Origin: Tritrichomonas musculus
Taxonomy: Eukaryota; Parabasalia; Tritrichomonadida; Tritrichomonadidae
Direction of reading: 5' to 3'
Assembly: GCA_039105265.1 (NCBI GenBank)
Contig: JAPFFF010000061.1
Span: forward strand, 310,001 to 374,000
DNA length: 64,000 bases
Shown here in pieces: positions 45,419-54,434 of this stretch. A program made the translations under genes and the position numbers. Each line of letters opens with the position of its first letter. The stretch's first letter is position 1. The notes below the pieces were generated by a model. The model ran no database searches. It was not told where the DNA came from and was given only the letters and a program-made list of their open reading frames with translations.

Positions 45419-46471
45419 ATGAGTGATGGTAATAATGCTTTAGATGCACATTCTTTTATTGATTTGTTTGATTTGTCGTTGATGCTTGGAATGAGGGATG
45501 ATGAGATGGATGACATTCTCGTTAATGCTGAAGGTGCACCTGAACGACTCATTGAGCCATTGGTGTTATGGATATCGGAAACGATACTTGACATGGGTTA
45601 CAAAGGTGATGATACTGATTACGATAATGTGTATAGGTTTGCGGAAAGGGTTTATAATTATACGAAGGCTTTGAGTGAAATGTGTAAGAGTAAAGGTGAT
45701 GATGGTTTTGGGTATTTGGTTGATTTGGCGTTTGTGATTGGCATTACTGAGAAGGAGATGGATGACATTCTCGTTAAAGCTGATGAAGATTCTGAACGAG
45801 CCGTTGAACCATTAGCAAGGATGATAGCATATACGATAATTGGTATGGGTTATGAAGGTGATGGCGATTATGATAATATGTATATGTTTGGCGAAAGTGT
45901 TAAGAATTATACGAAAGCGTTGAATGAAATGATTAAGAATAAACCATTACTGAAACCATTACCACCAAAGTTAAACAAAGAACCAAAGAGGTATGTCGAT
46001 AGTGATGAATATAAACGAAAAGAAGATGATGAATTCTTTAAGAAATTCGATAGAGATAGATATAGAGTTCATGTAGATAAAGACAAGAGTGAGAGGGCTT
46101 CAAGGTTCGATCGTTTGATACACAGAAGAGATAAATCAACTTTGGATTCGATTAAGGAGCATGCGAAGGATTTTCGTGAATTTTGGAAGACGGAAGATGC
46201 GTTGAGGAATAAGAAAAGAGTTGAAGCTATGGAAATCATGAATGCTACACCAAAAGAAATCAATGAAATGAATAAGATAACGTTTGATGAATGGAAAGCA
46301 AATAAGGGTAAACAAAAGCAGTTAGTTGATGATATCATGGAAAGATTGGAGTTAAGTCCATACAATTGGGAAATCAATTTCGAATCACTTAACAATGAAG
46401 GTAGACGATTGTTGTTTCCGAGATTGAAGGAGTTCTTTGAAGATACAATTGCGAAATTACCGATAATATAG
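45419..46471 (+). CDS. Fossil Polinton gene: duplicated-domain protein abutting PolB
   Basis: This 350-residue protein has two tandem copies of an 80-residue helical domain (about 12-95 and 96-180). Shared phrases are DEMDDILVNAEGAPERLIEP / KEMDDILVKADEDSERAVEP and YDNVYRFAERVYNYTKAL / YDNMYMFGESVKNYTKAL. A charged helix follows. The end is LELSPYNWEINFESLNNEGR then RLLFPRLKEFFEDTI, resembling part of the N-terminal region (about 151-190) of the element 3 polymerase. The gene abuts the PolB gene. A replication role, perhaps in protein priming, is inference from context. Confidence 0.6.
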   Translation: MSDGNNALDAHSFIDLFDLSLMLGMRDDEMDDILVNAEGAPERLIEPLVLWISETILDMGYKGDDTDYDNVYRFAERVYNYTKALSEMCKSKGDDGFGYLVDLAFVIGITEKEMDDILVKADEDSERAVEPLARMIAYTIIGMGYEGDGDYDNMYMFGESVKNYTKALNEMIKNKPLLKPLPPKLNKEPKRYVDSDEYKRKEDDEFFKKFDRDRYRVHVDKDKSERASRFDRLIHRRDKSTLDSIKEHAKDFREFWKTEDALRNKKRVEAMEIMNATPKEINEMNKITFDEWKANKGKQKQLVDDIMERLELSPYNWEINFESLNNEGRRLLFPRLKEFFEDTIAKLPII

Positions 46472-49400
46472 ATGTATAAGATTCAGTTTAATGTTAATGG
46501 TACATGGAAGTCGTTACCGTTAAAGCCAGAGACATTCAATAAATTGATGGAAAACTTTACGGAAGAGAATTTTGTGTTTGATCTTGAAAGTAAGGCTCCA
46601 GAATTTTTCTATGAGAATGGAGGTGAAGAGTTACCAACATGGTCATTGTTTTCAGCACTTAAGTTCTGTTTGTTTGAGAACAAGAGTGGGAATAACGATA
46701 GGGGTGGTTCGTTCTTTCAATATCTGACGAAGGAGACGGTTCCGAAAAGGGTTGTTGAATATCTTAAGAGGTTGCAGATATTTGATTCGTTGGTGGATGG
46801 AAAGGGTAAGCAGAGAAGAGAATTAAATGATTGTTGCTTTGTGTATGCGTTAGAGCAAACTGGATGTTACGATAAAGATACATTAGACAAGATTCGTTTG
46901 AGGATTCGAAATAGGTATTTATCTCAGAGTTCTATTAATGAATTGTGTATGGAATTCGGTATACATATCAAGTTAACGTACATTGATGAAGATGCAAGTG
47001 GCAAAAACAAAAAGAAATCAGTTGAGTCAACGAGTGAAGGTAAGCGTAAATGTTATATGGGTGTTGATGAAGCGGAACCAAATAGGACACATCACTTTAA
47101 CATATATCAGAAGCATTACTTTCTTGAAGAGGTGACGGAGTTCAGTACGTATTACATTAAACATTTAAGTGAGTGTGATGATGATAAATACAATAAGGAA
47201 TGGAATGTAGATCATTGGCGAAAGGGTCGTTATTTCATTACTTCTTCGAATTTAGTTAGAGAATTGTTTAAACAAAATTACTTTAGACCAATCACTTACG
47301 GTCAGAATAGTGTTTTGAATACGGTTTTCTATAATGATTTACTTAATGAAGAGATAACGGATCTCACTTACAATTCCAAATATTGCACTCGTTTGATGGC
47401 TCCATTTGAGAAGAAACCAGTTAAGGGTGAACCAAAGAAAGTACCACCTACGTACTGGTATGCGGACTTTGAAGCTGATACTTCAGATGAGTATCATAGA
47501 CCATTCATGTGTGTTTTGCATAAGGATAACGGGAAGATTAAGAAAGAGTTTAGAGGTGAAGATTGCGATAAAGATCTATTGAACTATTTACCTGATGGTG
47601 CTGTTGTGTACTTTCATAATTTGGCTTATGATATCAGGATGATTCATCCAACGGGTACGTATGAGGATAAGGTTAAGGTTGGAAGTAAGAAGGTCAAGAA
47701 GACGATGTATAACGGTATCATTAAATCAATCATTAAAGGTACGAAGACGATGATGGCTGATGTAAGGTTTAATGGAAAGGTAATTCATTTCAAGGATACA
47801 CTTCCGGTATTATCATGTAAGTTGTCAGAGTTACCAAAGATGTTTGACATTAAAGGTATCAAGAAAGAGCTGTTTCCGTATAACTATTACACTTTGGATA
47901 GGATGAATAGAGGTGGTGTTGGTGTTATTTCGGAAGCGGGATTGTTTGAGGTTGAACCTTGGACAGATGAGCAGATGAATGTATTTAAGGAGAACATAGA
48001 TGGTATCGATGGATGTAGGATTGATGATGACAAGTTTGATATGTGGAAGTATTGTTCATTTTATTGTCAGCAAGATGTGAATATTTTGAGAGAAGGCTTT
48101 AATAAATTCAGGAATGGTTTCATTGAGGATTTCGATATTGATCCATTTAAGTTCATTTCGATATCGTCTTTGGCTAATGAAGTGTTTAAGCAAAGGGTCT
48201 ATTATCCAAATCGTAATTTGTTTGAGTTAGGTGGAGTCGTTAGAAAGTTTTGCTCAAGGGCTATATATGGAGGTAGATGCATGACGGCTTACAATAAGAA
48301 ATGGCATACAACGGTACCTTTGTGTGATTTCGATGCGGTTAGTTTATATCCATCAGCAATGGCGAGATTGTATACAGTTGAAGGGAGGCCGATAGTGATA
48401 ACAAAAGATAAACTCAATTACGAATTTCTTTCAAAGCAGTCGGCATATGTTGTCGATATTGAGATAACGAAAGTGAATAAACATTATCCGTTTCCGTTGA
48501 TTGTTAGGAAAGTTGACGGTTTGAATTTGAATGATGATAATTTGAAGGATGGAGAGGTTGTTAAGATGACTGTCGATAACATCATGCTTGAGGATTTGAT
48601 TAAGTTTCAAGAGATAGAGTTCAAGTTAGTGAGAGGGTACTATTGGAATGGCAAGAAAGATTACACGATTCAGAAAGAGATAAGGAATATCTTTAGCAAA
48701 TGTTTGGAGTATAAGAAGAGTGGTAATCCTTTACAACAACTCTATAAGTTGATCATGAATTCTTGCTATGGGAAGACGATTGAGAGACCAATTGAGAAAG
48801 ACTTTAAGTATTTCCATGAAGGGGAGGAGTTAGATAGATATTGGAAGAAGAACTATTACAAGATCGTTGAAGATAATAGCCTTAAAGGTACTGATAATCA
48901 TGCAGTGAAGACGTTGAAGCCAATTGATAAACACTTTAACTTTTCGTTATTGGGTATTCAAGTATTGTCTATGTCAAAGAGAATCATGAATGAAGTTATG
49001 TGTTTGGCTTTCGATATCGGTTGTTGTATATACTATCAAGATACTGATTCATTTATGATTAAGCGTTCTGATTTAGAGATTCTCGAAAAAGGTTTTAAAG
49101 AAAAATACAATCGTGATCTCATTGGCACTAACTTAGGAAACTTCCATTGTGACTTTCCGTCAATTAATGGTCATGATGAAATGCCATTTTCTGTTGAAGC
49201 TTACTTTCTCATGAAGAAGATGTATGTACACAAAATTACTGATTCCTCAAATGAAATCGATTATGTTATTCGTGGAAAGGGTTTGACTCAGAAATCAATT
49301 CAATATGCGTTTAGGGATAAACAGTTCAATGGTAATGTGATGGAGTTGTATAAACATTTGTATGAAGGGAATGAGTATACGTTTGATTTAACGAAAGGTC

Positions 49401-50545
49401 AACCATGCTTTTCAATGAACAAAGACATGACTGTTTCAACATTGAAGAAGTTTGAAAGGAAAATCAAAGTGACATATGAAGAGGGTGATGTTGAATGGGA
49501 TGGTAAACAGCAGAAAGCTAATGGTGACGATTATGATAATGCTAAGAGTTTGTGTTTAAAGTCCAATGTTGATGGATTGTTGGGTATTGATGAAAGCGAG
49601 ATTGATCCATTGTTAGCTGATCGTGAATTGATGAGTGGTTTGATTGAATCATTAAGGGAATCGGTTAAGGATAGATCATTGAGGAAACGTTTTGAGAATC
49701 ATTTCATGATGACGTTTAACAATCTCAAATATTGTTCAATTAAGGGTGGTAGCGTTTGTGATAAGTTCTTGAGTAAACAGACAGGGATGAGGTTGAATGT
49801 CAATGAATGTTTTGGTTTAGGGGTAATCGATTTCGATATCAATAAAGGTCTCTCTGATGATGAACGTAAGAAGATCCGAGAGAGAATCATGAGTAAGTTG
49901 TCCTTGGAGGATATTGTTGTTAGGTCAGGTAGTGGTGGATTGCATGTGTATGTCAATAACGATTTCGATGAATTGTACAAGAATGCTTACATTAAATGCT
50001 ATGCATGTGATGAGTATGAGATTGATTACATTGCTGCTGTTAAGGAAGATAAGCAAGCTGGTGTGATGTTACCTGGTTCATTCAATGCAAATGGTAAGTA
50101 TGAGTTCGTTAGGGGTAGTTTTGAATCAGTCATTAAGAGATCAGCTAAGGATGTGTTGAAAGATTTAGAGTTAACATTGAAGTTAGATGCAAAGCCAAGA
50201 GATACATTTGATGATTCATTTAACGGACCAATTGAGTATCTCAGTGATGATGATGAGATGAAGTTAGTTAATGGTTTGACTGGTATGGAAGTTCATAACT
50301 TTGCATCAAAGATTGATGAGAGGTTGTCGTTAATGCCATTGTTTTGTGCTATCAATTGTCTATCACCAACGAATCGTGAGAAGGCTTATGATATGGTTTT
50401 GAGTAAATGTAATTTGAGTGATAAAGCAATGATGAACTTCGATGAGGTGAAGGATAACTGTTTGGGTAAGCATACACACATTAATGTTTTGAGAAAAATA
50501 ATTCGTTTATATAACAATAGATATTACGTTAAAGAATCCATTTAG
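46472..50545 (+). CDS. pPolB: Fossil Polinton gene: PolB with papain-like N-domain and primase-like C-domain
   Basis: This 1,357-residue protein shows a Cys/His region of papain/OTU style (DCCFVYALEQTG at 120 to QKHYFLEE at about 220). Exonuclease motifs are YADFEADT (330-337), YFHNLAYDIRM (380-390) and YCQQDVNIL (531-539). Polymerase motifs are DFDAVSLYPSAM (619-630), KLIMNSCYGKT (759-769) and YYQDTDSF (854-861). About 300 residues follow that the element 3 enzyme does not have. They carry archaeo-eukaryotic-primase-like motifs: GLGVIDFDI (DxD at 1120-1122), RSGSGGLHVYV (His 1158), EIDYIAA (Asp 1185) and VMLPGSFNANGKYEF. It would combine replication and perhaps priming in one chain. Confidence 0.9.
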   Translation: MYKIQFNVNGTWKSLPLKPETFNKLMENFTEENFVFDLESKAPEFFYENGGEELPTWSLFSALKFCLFENKSGNNDRGGSFFQYLTKETVPKRVVEYLKRLQIFDSLVDGKGKQRRELNDCCFVYALEQTGCYDKDTLDKIRLRIRNRYLSQSSINELCMEFGIHIKLTYIDEDASGKNKKKSVESTSEGKRKCYMGVDEAEPNRTHHFNIYQKHYFLEEVTEFSTYYIKHLSECDDDKYNKEWNVDHWRKGRYFITSSNLVRELFKQNYFRPITYGQNSVLNTVFYNDLLNEEITDLTYNSKYCTRLMAPFEKKPVKGEPKKVPPTYWYADFEADTSDEYHRPFMCVLHKDNGKIKKEFRGEDCDKDLLNYLPDGAVVYFHNLAYDIRMIHPTGTYEDKVKVGSKKVKKTMYNGIIKSIIKGTKTMMADVRFNGKVIHFKDTLPVLSCKLSELPKMFDIKGIKKELFPYNYYTLDRMNRGGVGVISEAGLFEVEPWTDEQMNVFKENIDGIDGCRIDDDKFDMWKYCSFYCQQDVNILREGFNKFRNGFIEDFDIDPFKFISISSLANEVFKQRVYYPNRNLFELGGVVRKFCSRAIYGGRCMTAYNKKWHTTVPLCDFDAVSLYPSAMARLYTVEGRPIVITKDKLNYEFLSKQSAYVVDIEITKVNKHYPFPLIVRKVDGLNLNDDNLKDGEVVKMTVDNIMLEDLIKFQEIEFKLVRGYYWNGKKDYTIQKEIRNIFSKCLEYKKSGNPLQQLYKLIMNSCYGKTIERPIEKDFKYFHEGEELDRYWKKNYYKIVEDNSLKGTDNHAVKTLKPIDKHFNFSLLGIQVLSMSKRIMNEVMCLAFDIGCCIYYQDTDSFMIKRSDLEILEKGFKEKYNRDLIGTNLGNFHCDFPSINGHDEMPFSVEAYFLMKKMYVHKITDSSNEIDYVIRGKGLTQKSIQYAFRDKQFNGNVMELYKHLYEGNEYTFDLTKGQPCFSMNKDMTVSTLKKFERKIKVTYEEGDVEWDGKQQKANGDDYDNAKSLCLKSNVDGLLGIDESEIDPLLADRELMSGLIESLRESVKDRSLRKRFENHFMMTFNNLKYCSIKGGSVCDKFLSKQTGMRLNVNECFGLGVIDFDINKGLSDDERKKIRERIMSKLSLEDIVVRSGSGGLHVYVNNDFDELYKNAYIKCYACDEYEIDYIAAVKEDKQAGVMLPGSFNANGKYEFVRGSFESVIKRSAKDVLKDLELTLKLDAKPRDTFDDSFNGPIEYLSDDDEMKLVNGLTGMEVHNFASKIDERLSLMPLFCAINCLSPTNREKAYDMVLSKCNLSDKAMMNFDEVKDNCLGKHTHINVLRKIIRLYNNRYYVKESI

Positions 50546-50555
50546 AGGGATATCG

Positions 50556-52304
50556 TTAAATGATTGTTGAGACCTTATATCGAGGTATCAATTGAGTTCT
50601 ATTTTTGTCATCTTTGACTTCGTAAAGGCCATTCTTGAAACCAACTATTTGATGATTTCCTGGTTGGATTATTGATCTACGTTTCATGAGGCTATCATGT
50701 TCATTGTAAAGTTTGACAGAAGTGTTTGGTTCTAAATGGAAACCCGGTTGAGACATAATTTTAAAGTTCTCTTGAGAAATACGTTTAACGATGAACTCTT
50801 CAAGGTCTGGATCTTCTTGAACCATCTTTGGACTAACTTTGAAACCAGCATATTTGGATAACGTTTGATGTGGGGCATTGTTGTATTGATTAACGATTTC
50901 GTCCATGACTGATGGAGTAATGATACCTTCTTGCATGTTGTATGCCATATCACGGATAGTTCTAATGACTCGATCGATGATTCTTAATGAACCATGCATT
51001 GGATCTGTCTTTACTTGTTTCTGTTCACGTTTCATGAAATCTGGATAGTGACCCATTTGCATTCGAGGTACTTCAGTGAAAGTTATTCCATGTTTTGTAT
51101 AGAAAGACCATGCATCATATGAATCGAAAGCACTCTCTCCATCACCAGATAGGTATTTGACTTTCATTCCTGATTGAATTAAACGATCAAGGGTACGGAG
51201 ATATGTAGGTGTGTTCTTGGATGCTTTGGAGAAACGTTTAGCTTTATCTTCATCGGTATCGTTTTCATTGAATACTATGTTGTTCATGAGACCAGCAAAG
51301 AGGTATCTTGTGTTTACGTTAATGGCAATCAGATAGCATAACTTGTCAACGAACATTAGGTCAATCAAGTATGTGTAACGTTTAGAAACTTTGTGTAATT
51401 GGTATTTCTTTAGGTTTTGCTTTAATGGAAAGTAGGATGTGGTATCGGAAATGATTGATGATTTGGTTGGATAGATGGATTGTAAAGCTTTGATCTTGTC
51501 TGGTGATTTGAATGCAATGGTGTTGAATGAAGGTGTTTCTTGGTATTCAACAAAGGTTCCTGATTGATGATAGAACTTGTGGGTATACGTTTCGTACCAG
51601 TCTTCAATGGGTTTGGTTGTATGTGGCCATCCACGAGTTACTTTAATGAATCCATCGAGAGTTAGAAGCTTATCATGATTGTAAACGACATATCCATTGA
51701 GTTTATCGTTAAAGGTATTGGTTAGTTTGGGTCGAGTTGAGGGTTGAGTTGAGGACTTCTTAGATGACCATTTCTGAAGGTATTCGTTCCAGAGAATGTC
51801 TTTATCGGATTGACTTAGACGGGATATGTGTTCATAATTGTCAAAGATTGATCGAGATGATTTACGTTTATTGTTCTTTACTTTGTCGTCAATTAATTGT
51901 CTGGCTATACGTAGAGTTGATTGTCGGTTTTGTTCGATTTGATGTTGGATGTCTTCGATTTTGGATTTGATTCTATTGGATTCATTGATGACTGTTTTGA
52001 ATAGTGTGTCTGAATGAACTGAAATGAAGTTGTTTAGAATGGTTTCGTCAATGGGTGGAGGTGGAGAATTTGGATTACGATTATGGAATAGTGTGTACCA
52101 ATTATGGATGTTTGAGATGATGAATGATTGGCATTTAGAATGATCCGATAAGATGTCGTTAATGAATGGTAGATCAGATTTGTCAGGTTTACGTTGACGG
52201 TGGAATATTAACTCTCCATGGTAGATTGTGTTTTGGTATCCTTTGATTCTGTCTTTGAGGTATTCACAAATTCGTTCAACGTTTTGAAATAAGATTTGAT
52301 TCAT
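50556..52304 (-). CDS. INT: Fossil Polinton gene: rve-family integrase, long subfamily
   Basis: This is a 582-residue relative of the element 2 integrase. The N-terminal 270 residues are polar and subfamily-specific. The core has RYTYLIDLMFVDKLCYLIAI, then KYLSGDGESAFDSYDAWSFY, then GSLRIIDRVIRTIRDMAYNM and QYNNAPHQTLSKYAGFKV. The C-terminal SH3-like tail holds KLYNEHDSLMKRRSIIQPGN. It converges with PolB (10 bp gap) and diverges from the small basic protein. That order is the same as in element 3 read in reverse. Confidence 0.88.
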   Translation of the reverse strand: MNQILFQNVERICEYLKDRIKGYQNTIYHGELIFHRQRKPDKSDLPFINDILSDHSKCQSFIISNIHNWYTLFHNRNPNSPPPPIDETILNNFISVHSDTLFKTVINESNRIKSKIEDIQHQIEQNRQSTLRIARQLIDDKVKNNKRKSSRSIFDNYEHISRLSQSDKDILWNEYLQKWSSKKSSTQPSTRPKLTNTFNDKLNGYVVYNHDKLLTLDGFIKVTRGWPHTTKPIEDWYETYTHKFYHQSGTFVEYQETPSFNTIAFKSPDKIKALQSIYPTKSSIISDTTSYFPLKQNLKKYQLHKVSKRYTYLIDLMFVDKLCYLIAINVNTRYLFAGLMNNIVFNENDTDEDKAKRFSKASKNTPTYLRTLDRLIQSGMKVKYLSGDGESAFDSYDAWSFYTKHGITFTEVPRMQMGHYPDFMKREQKQVKTDPMHGSLRIIDRVIRTIRDMAYNMQEGIITPSVMDEIVNQYNNAPHQTLSKYAGFKVSPKMVQEDPDLEEFIVKRISQENFKIMSQPGFHLEPNTSVKLYNEHDSLMKRRSIIQPGNHQIVGFKNGLYEVKDDKNRTQLIPRYKVSTII

Positions 52305-52378
52305 TTAGGATGATATTAAATTAAACTATAGATGATAATTATTTAATGAAAGTAATTTTTTATCAGATACTAAATAGT

Positions 52379-52648
52379 ATGAATAGATCAGTTAATGGAT
52401 CAGTTAATGAATCAGGTGATGAATTCACTTTACCTCCTTTGAAGAAGAGGCATGAAAGGAAGAGTTTTGCTACGAATACGTTGAAGTTGATCAATTCAAG
52501 GTTGCAATATTATAGAAGAGTCTTGAGCCAACCAGAGCCGACAGATGAAAAGAAGCTTCGTAAACGTCAAATCATTAAAGCTAAATATGAACATAACATG
52601 AAAGTACGTAAACTGTTGACTAGAGCTGTTGCCAAAAGATACATTTAA
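52379..52648 (+). CDS. Fossil Polinton gene: integrase-paired small basic protein
   Basis: This protein is 89 residues from the ATG at 52,379; an in-frame ATG at 52,346 would add 11. It carries FTLPPLKKRHERKSFATNTL, RLQYYRRVLSQPE and a basic helix ending NMKVRKLLTRAVAKRYI. It is closest to the element 2 protein at 19,877. It is head to head with the integrase gene. A role tied to integration is inferred from that constant pairing. Confidence 0.7.
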   Translation: MNRSVNGSVNESGDEFTLPPLKKRHERKSFATNTLKLINSRLQYYRRVLSQPEPTDEKKLRKRQIIKAKYEHNMKVRKLLTRAVAKRYI

Positions 52649-52688
52649 AATGATTAATATGACGAATTAATTTTATTTTTGACTTAAA

Positions 52689-53381
52689 ATGACTTTGCGT
52701 GCGGCAAGAATACTAAGCTCTGAAACGGACAACACTATCAAACAAGAGCAAGAGACTAATGTAAACATTAACATCAAACCTCAAACAAATCAACATGTCC
52801 ATCCTGAAAGAAGACCATCAACGGTACCGTTATATCCAAACGTTGAACCATTAAACAATAATTCTGAAAGAATATTTGCTCCACAAAACGTAAATTTTAC
52901 TATTCCGAACCCTCAAATGAGTTCTCAAGAGGCTGGACAAACTATCAATTCTCAGATGACACAGGGATCTCCATTAGCATTTCAACCTCAAACAAACAGT
53001 CCTTTCCAATCCAATATGGTTCAAGACAAAGGAATTGCAGATCTCGGAAATGAGTTAGATGAACTTGGTAAGCAGAATCAATTCTTGAAGATGATCATTG
53101 AGGCTTATGAATCGAATCCTTTGAAAGTTAATTCATATCTAGTTTGTGAGAGCAAGCTGTTGATGGACATGATTAAGATTTTGACTGGATGTGAGAAAGT
53201 TGAGTTGGTATTGGATGAAGACGTTGGATGTGGTGGTTGTGGTGCAAGTTCAGGTAAGATAATCTATGTTTCAAAGATATTGGTCACTAAAGGTGGGAAG
53301 ACTGAAGACCTTAAATATGCATACAATGTTATCTATTCACAGTTCATCAAGTATGGTATATCGTTGAAGATGGTATGTTGA
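52689..53381 (+). CDS. Fossil Polinton gene: conserved ExxGC/YN family protein (copy D)
   Basis: This is a 230-residue protein close to copy C at 21,061. The order is LSSETDNTIKQEQETNVNIN near the start, Pro/Asn/Gln-rich middle, GIADLGNELDELGKQNQFLK, NPLKVNSYLVCESKLLMDMI, VELVLDEDVGCGGC, KIIYVSKILVTKGGKT, YNVIYSQF, and a terminal Cys. Its stop codon is overlapped by a palindromic repeat starting at 53,380. Function unknown. Confidence 0.7.
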   Translation: MTLRAARILSSETDNTIKQEQETNVNINIKPQTNQHVHPERRPSTVPLYPNVEPLNNNSERIFAPQNVNFTIPNPQMSSQEAGQTINSQMTQGSPLAFQPQTNSPFQSNMVQDKGIADLGNELDELGKQNQFLKMIIEAYESNPLKVNSYLVCESKLLMDMIKILTGCEKVELVLDEDVGCGGCGASSGKIIYVSKILVTKGGKTEDLKYAYNVIYSQFIKYGISLKMVC

Positions 53382-53411
53382 AAAGTCTACTCTCGGAATT
53401 CCGAGGGAAGC
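53380..53411. repeat. 32-bp palindromic repeat overlapping a stop codon
   Basis: This unit contains CTCGGAATTCCGAG and begins in the TGA of the 52,689 gene. A second copy with one mismatch lies inside the next gene at 53,769-53,800. Confidence 0.7.
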
Positions 53412-53555
53412 GAATGCCTTCAAATTTGGTTCATTTTAGAAGGTCCCCGAAGGCCGTGCAAAATTGCACACCCTATTTTGACAGCATATTTTCGGTTCAT
53501 TTTAAACAAGTCTATTTTTATTTAATTTTAACTTTTTAACTTCAAAGCAAATAAC

Positions 53556-54185
53556 ATGTCAGAAGTTACATCAAACAAACTCTTTTATGAACCAATCAAT
53601 GATAACTATGAATGGATTCAATACAATAAACAACTACGTATCATTCACTCTATCAAAGATGATATGTATCAGATACAGTCTATTATCAATGCTTGCGATT
53701 CAATCAAACAAGCTTATCATTGGTTTGAGAACAGTAGTACTAAAGAACTTTTAAGCGAATTTGAGCTAGAAAAGTCTACCCTCGGAATTCCGAGGGAAGC
53801 AAAAACATATGAAAATCGAAAGAATTTAGCTCCAGGTCTCAAAGGATATTACGTTCATCGATTACTTGTTAATGCTGTTGCTATGTGGGCATCACCTCGG
53901 TATTCAATCAGAATATTTAAAATATTCGATGAAATTGCAACAGATGAACGTAAAGAATTAGAACAAACTATTATGCAAAAGGAACAAACTATTGATCAAC
54001 AAAAACAAACAATCAATCAACAAAGACCCCGAATGGTTCCAGCAAAGAAAGACAAATGCTACAAATATTTGATATGGAAAGAAGAACAACCAAATGATCC
54101 TGATATGATACTCTTACATCTTGTCAAACGACACATTAACAACTTCAGACAAGTATCTAAACATTACAAAAGTAGTATACGGTAG
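53556..54185 (+). CDS. KilA-N domain protein
   Basis: This 209-residue protein has a KilA-N DNA-binding domain. The decisive block is GLKGYYVHRLLVNAVAMWAS, then PRYSIRIFKIFDEI (about 90-125). A Gln/Glu coiled coil (130-155) and a short basic end with KCYKYLIWKEEQPNDPD follow. KilA-N proteins are common in large DNA viruses and phages and in trichomonad genomes. They often sit beside GIY-YIG or Bro-type domains. Residues 72-82 are encoded by an in-frame copy of the palindromic repeat. It is preceded by a 174-bp gap with hairpins. Confidence 0.75.
   Translation: MSEVTSNKLFYEPINDNYEWIQYNKQLRIIHSIKDDMYQIQSIINACDSIKQAYHWFENSSTKELLSEFELEKSTLGIPREAKTYENRKNLAPGLKGYYVHRLLVNAVAMWASPRYSIRIFKIFDEIATDERKELEQTIMQKEQTIDQQKQTINQQRPRMVPAKKDKCYKYLIWKEEQPNDPDMILLHLVKRHINNFRQVSKHYKSSIR
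53769..53800. repeat. In-frame palindromic repeat inside the KilA-N gene
   Basis: This 32-bp copy includes the perfect 18-bp palindrome CCCTCGGAATTCCGAGGG. It is read as EKSTLGIPREA in the KilA-N protein. Its twin lies at 53,380-53,411. The pattern is like the coding palindromic elements known from Rickettsia. Confidence 0.75.
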
Positions 54186-54434
54186 GCCATGCCTTGCACA
54201 GCCTACCACTACTCCAAGGGCTCCCGCCCCTGGACCCCATTCAAAAAGCCAGCTATTCAAAAAGTTCCATTCAGAAAAAGTTCCTCATTCAAAAAGCCAG
54301 ATATTCAAAAAGTTATCTAATCAAAAAGTAGTATATAAAATGGCGTGATTTTTTAACGTCCCGTGTAAAAAATCCCTCCATTTGGCTAACGCCAAAAGTC
54401 AGCTAAGCTGCCATTAATTTTTTCCCGTTATTAA
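54186..54434. other. Hairpin-rich gap after the KilA-N gene
   Basis: It begins with GTAGGC/GCCTAC and CCAAGGG/CCCCTGG hairpins (from 54,181). Repeated ATTCAAAAAG and GTTCCATTCAGAAAAAG phrases and another small hairpin near 54,385 follow. No gene is seen. Confidence 0.5.
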
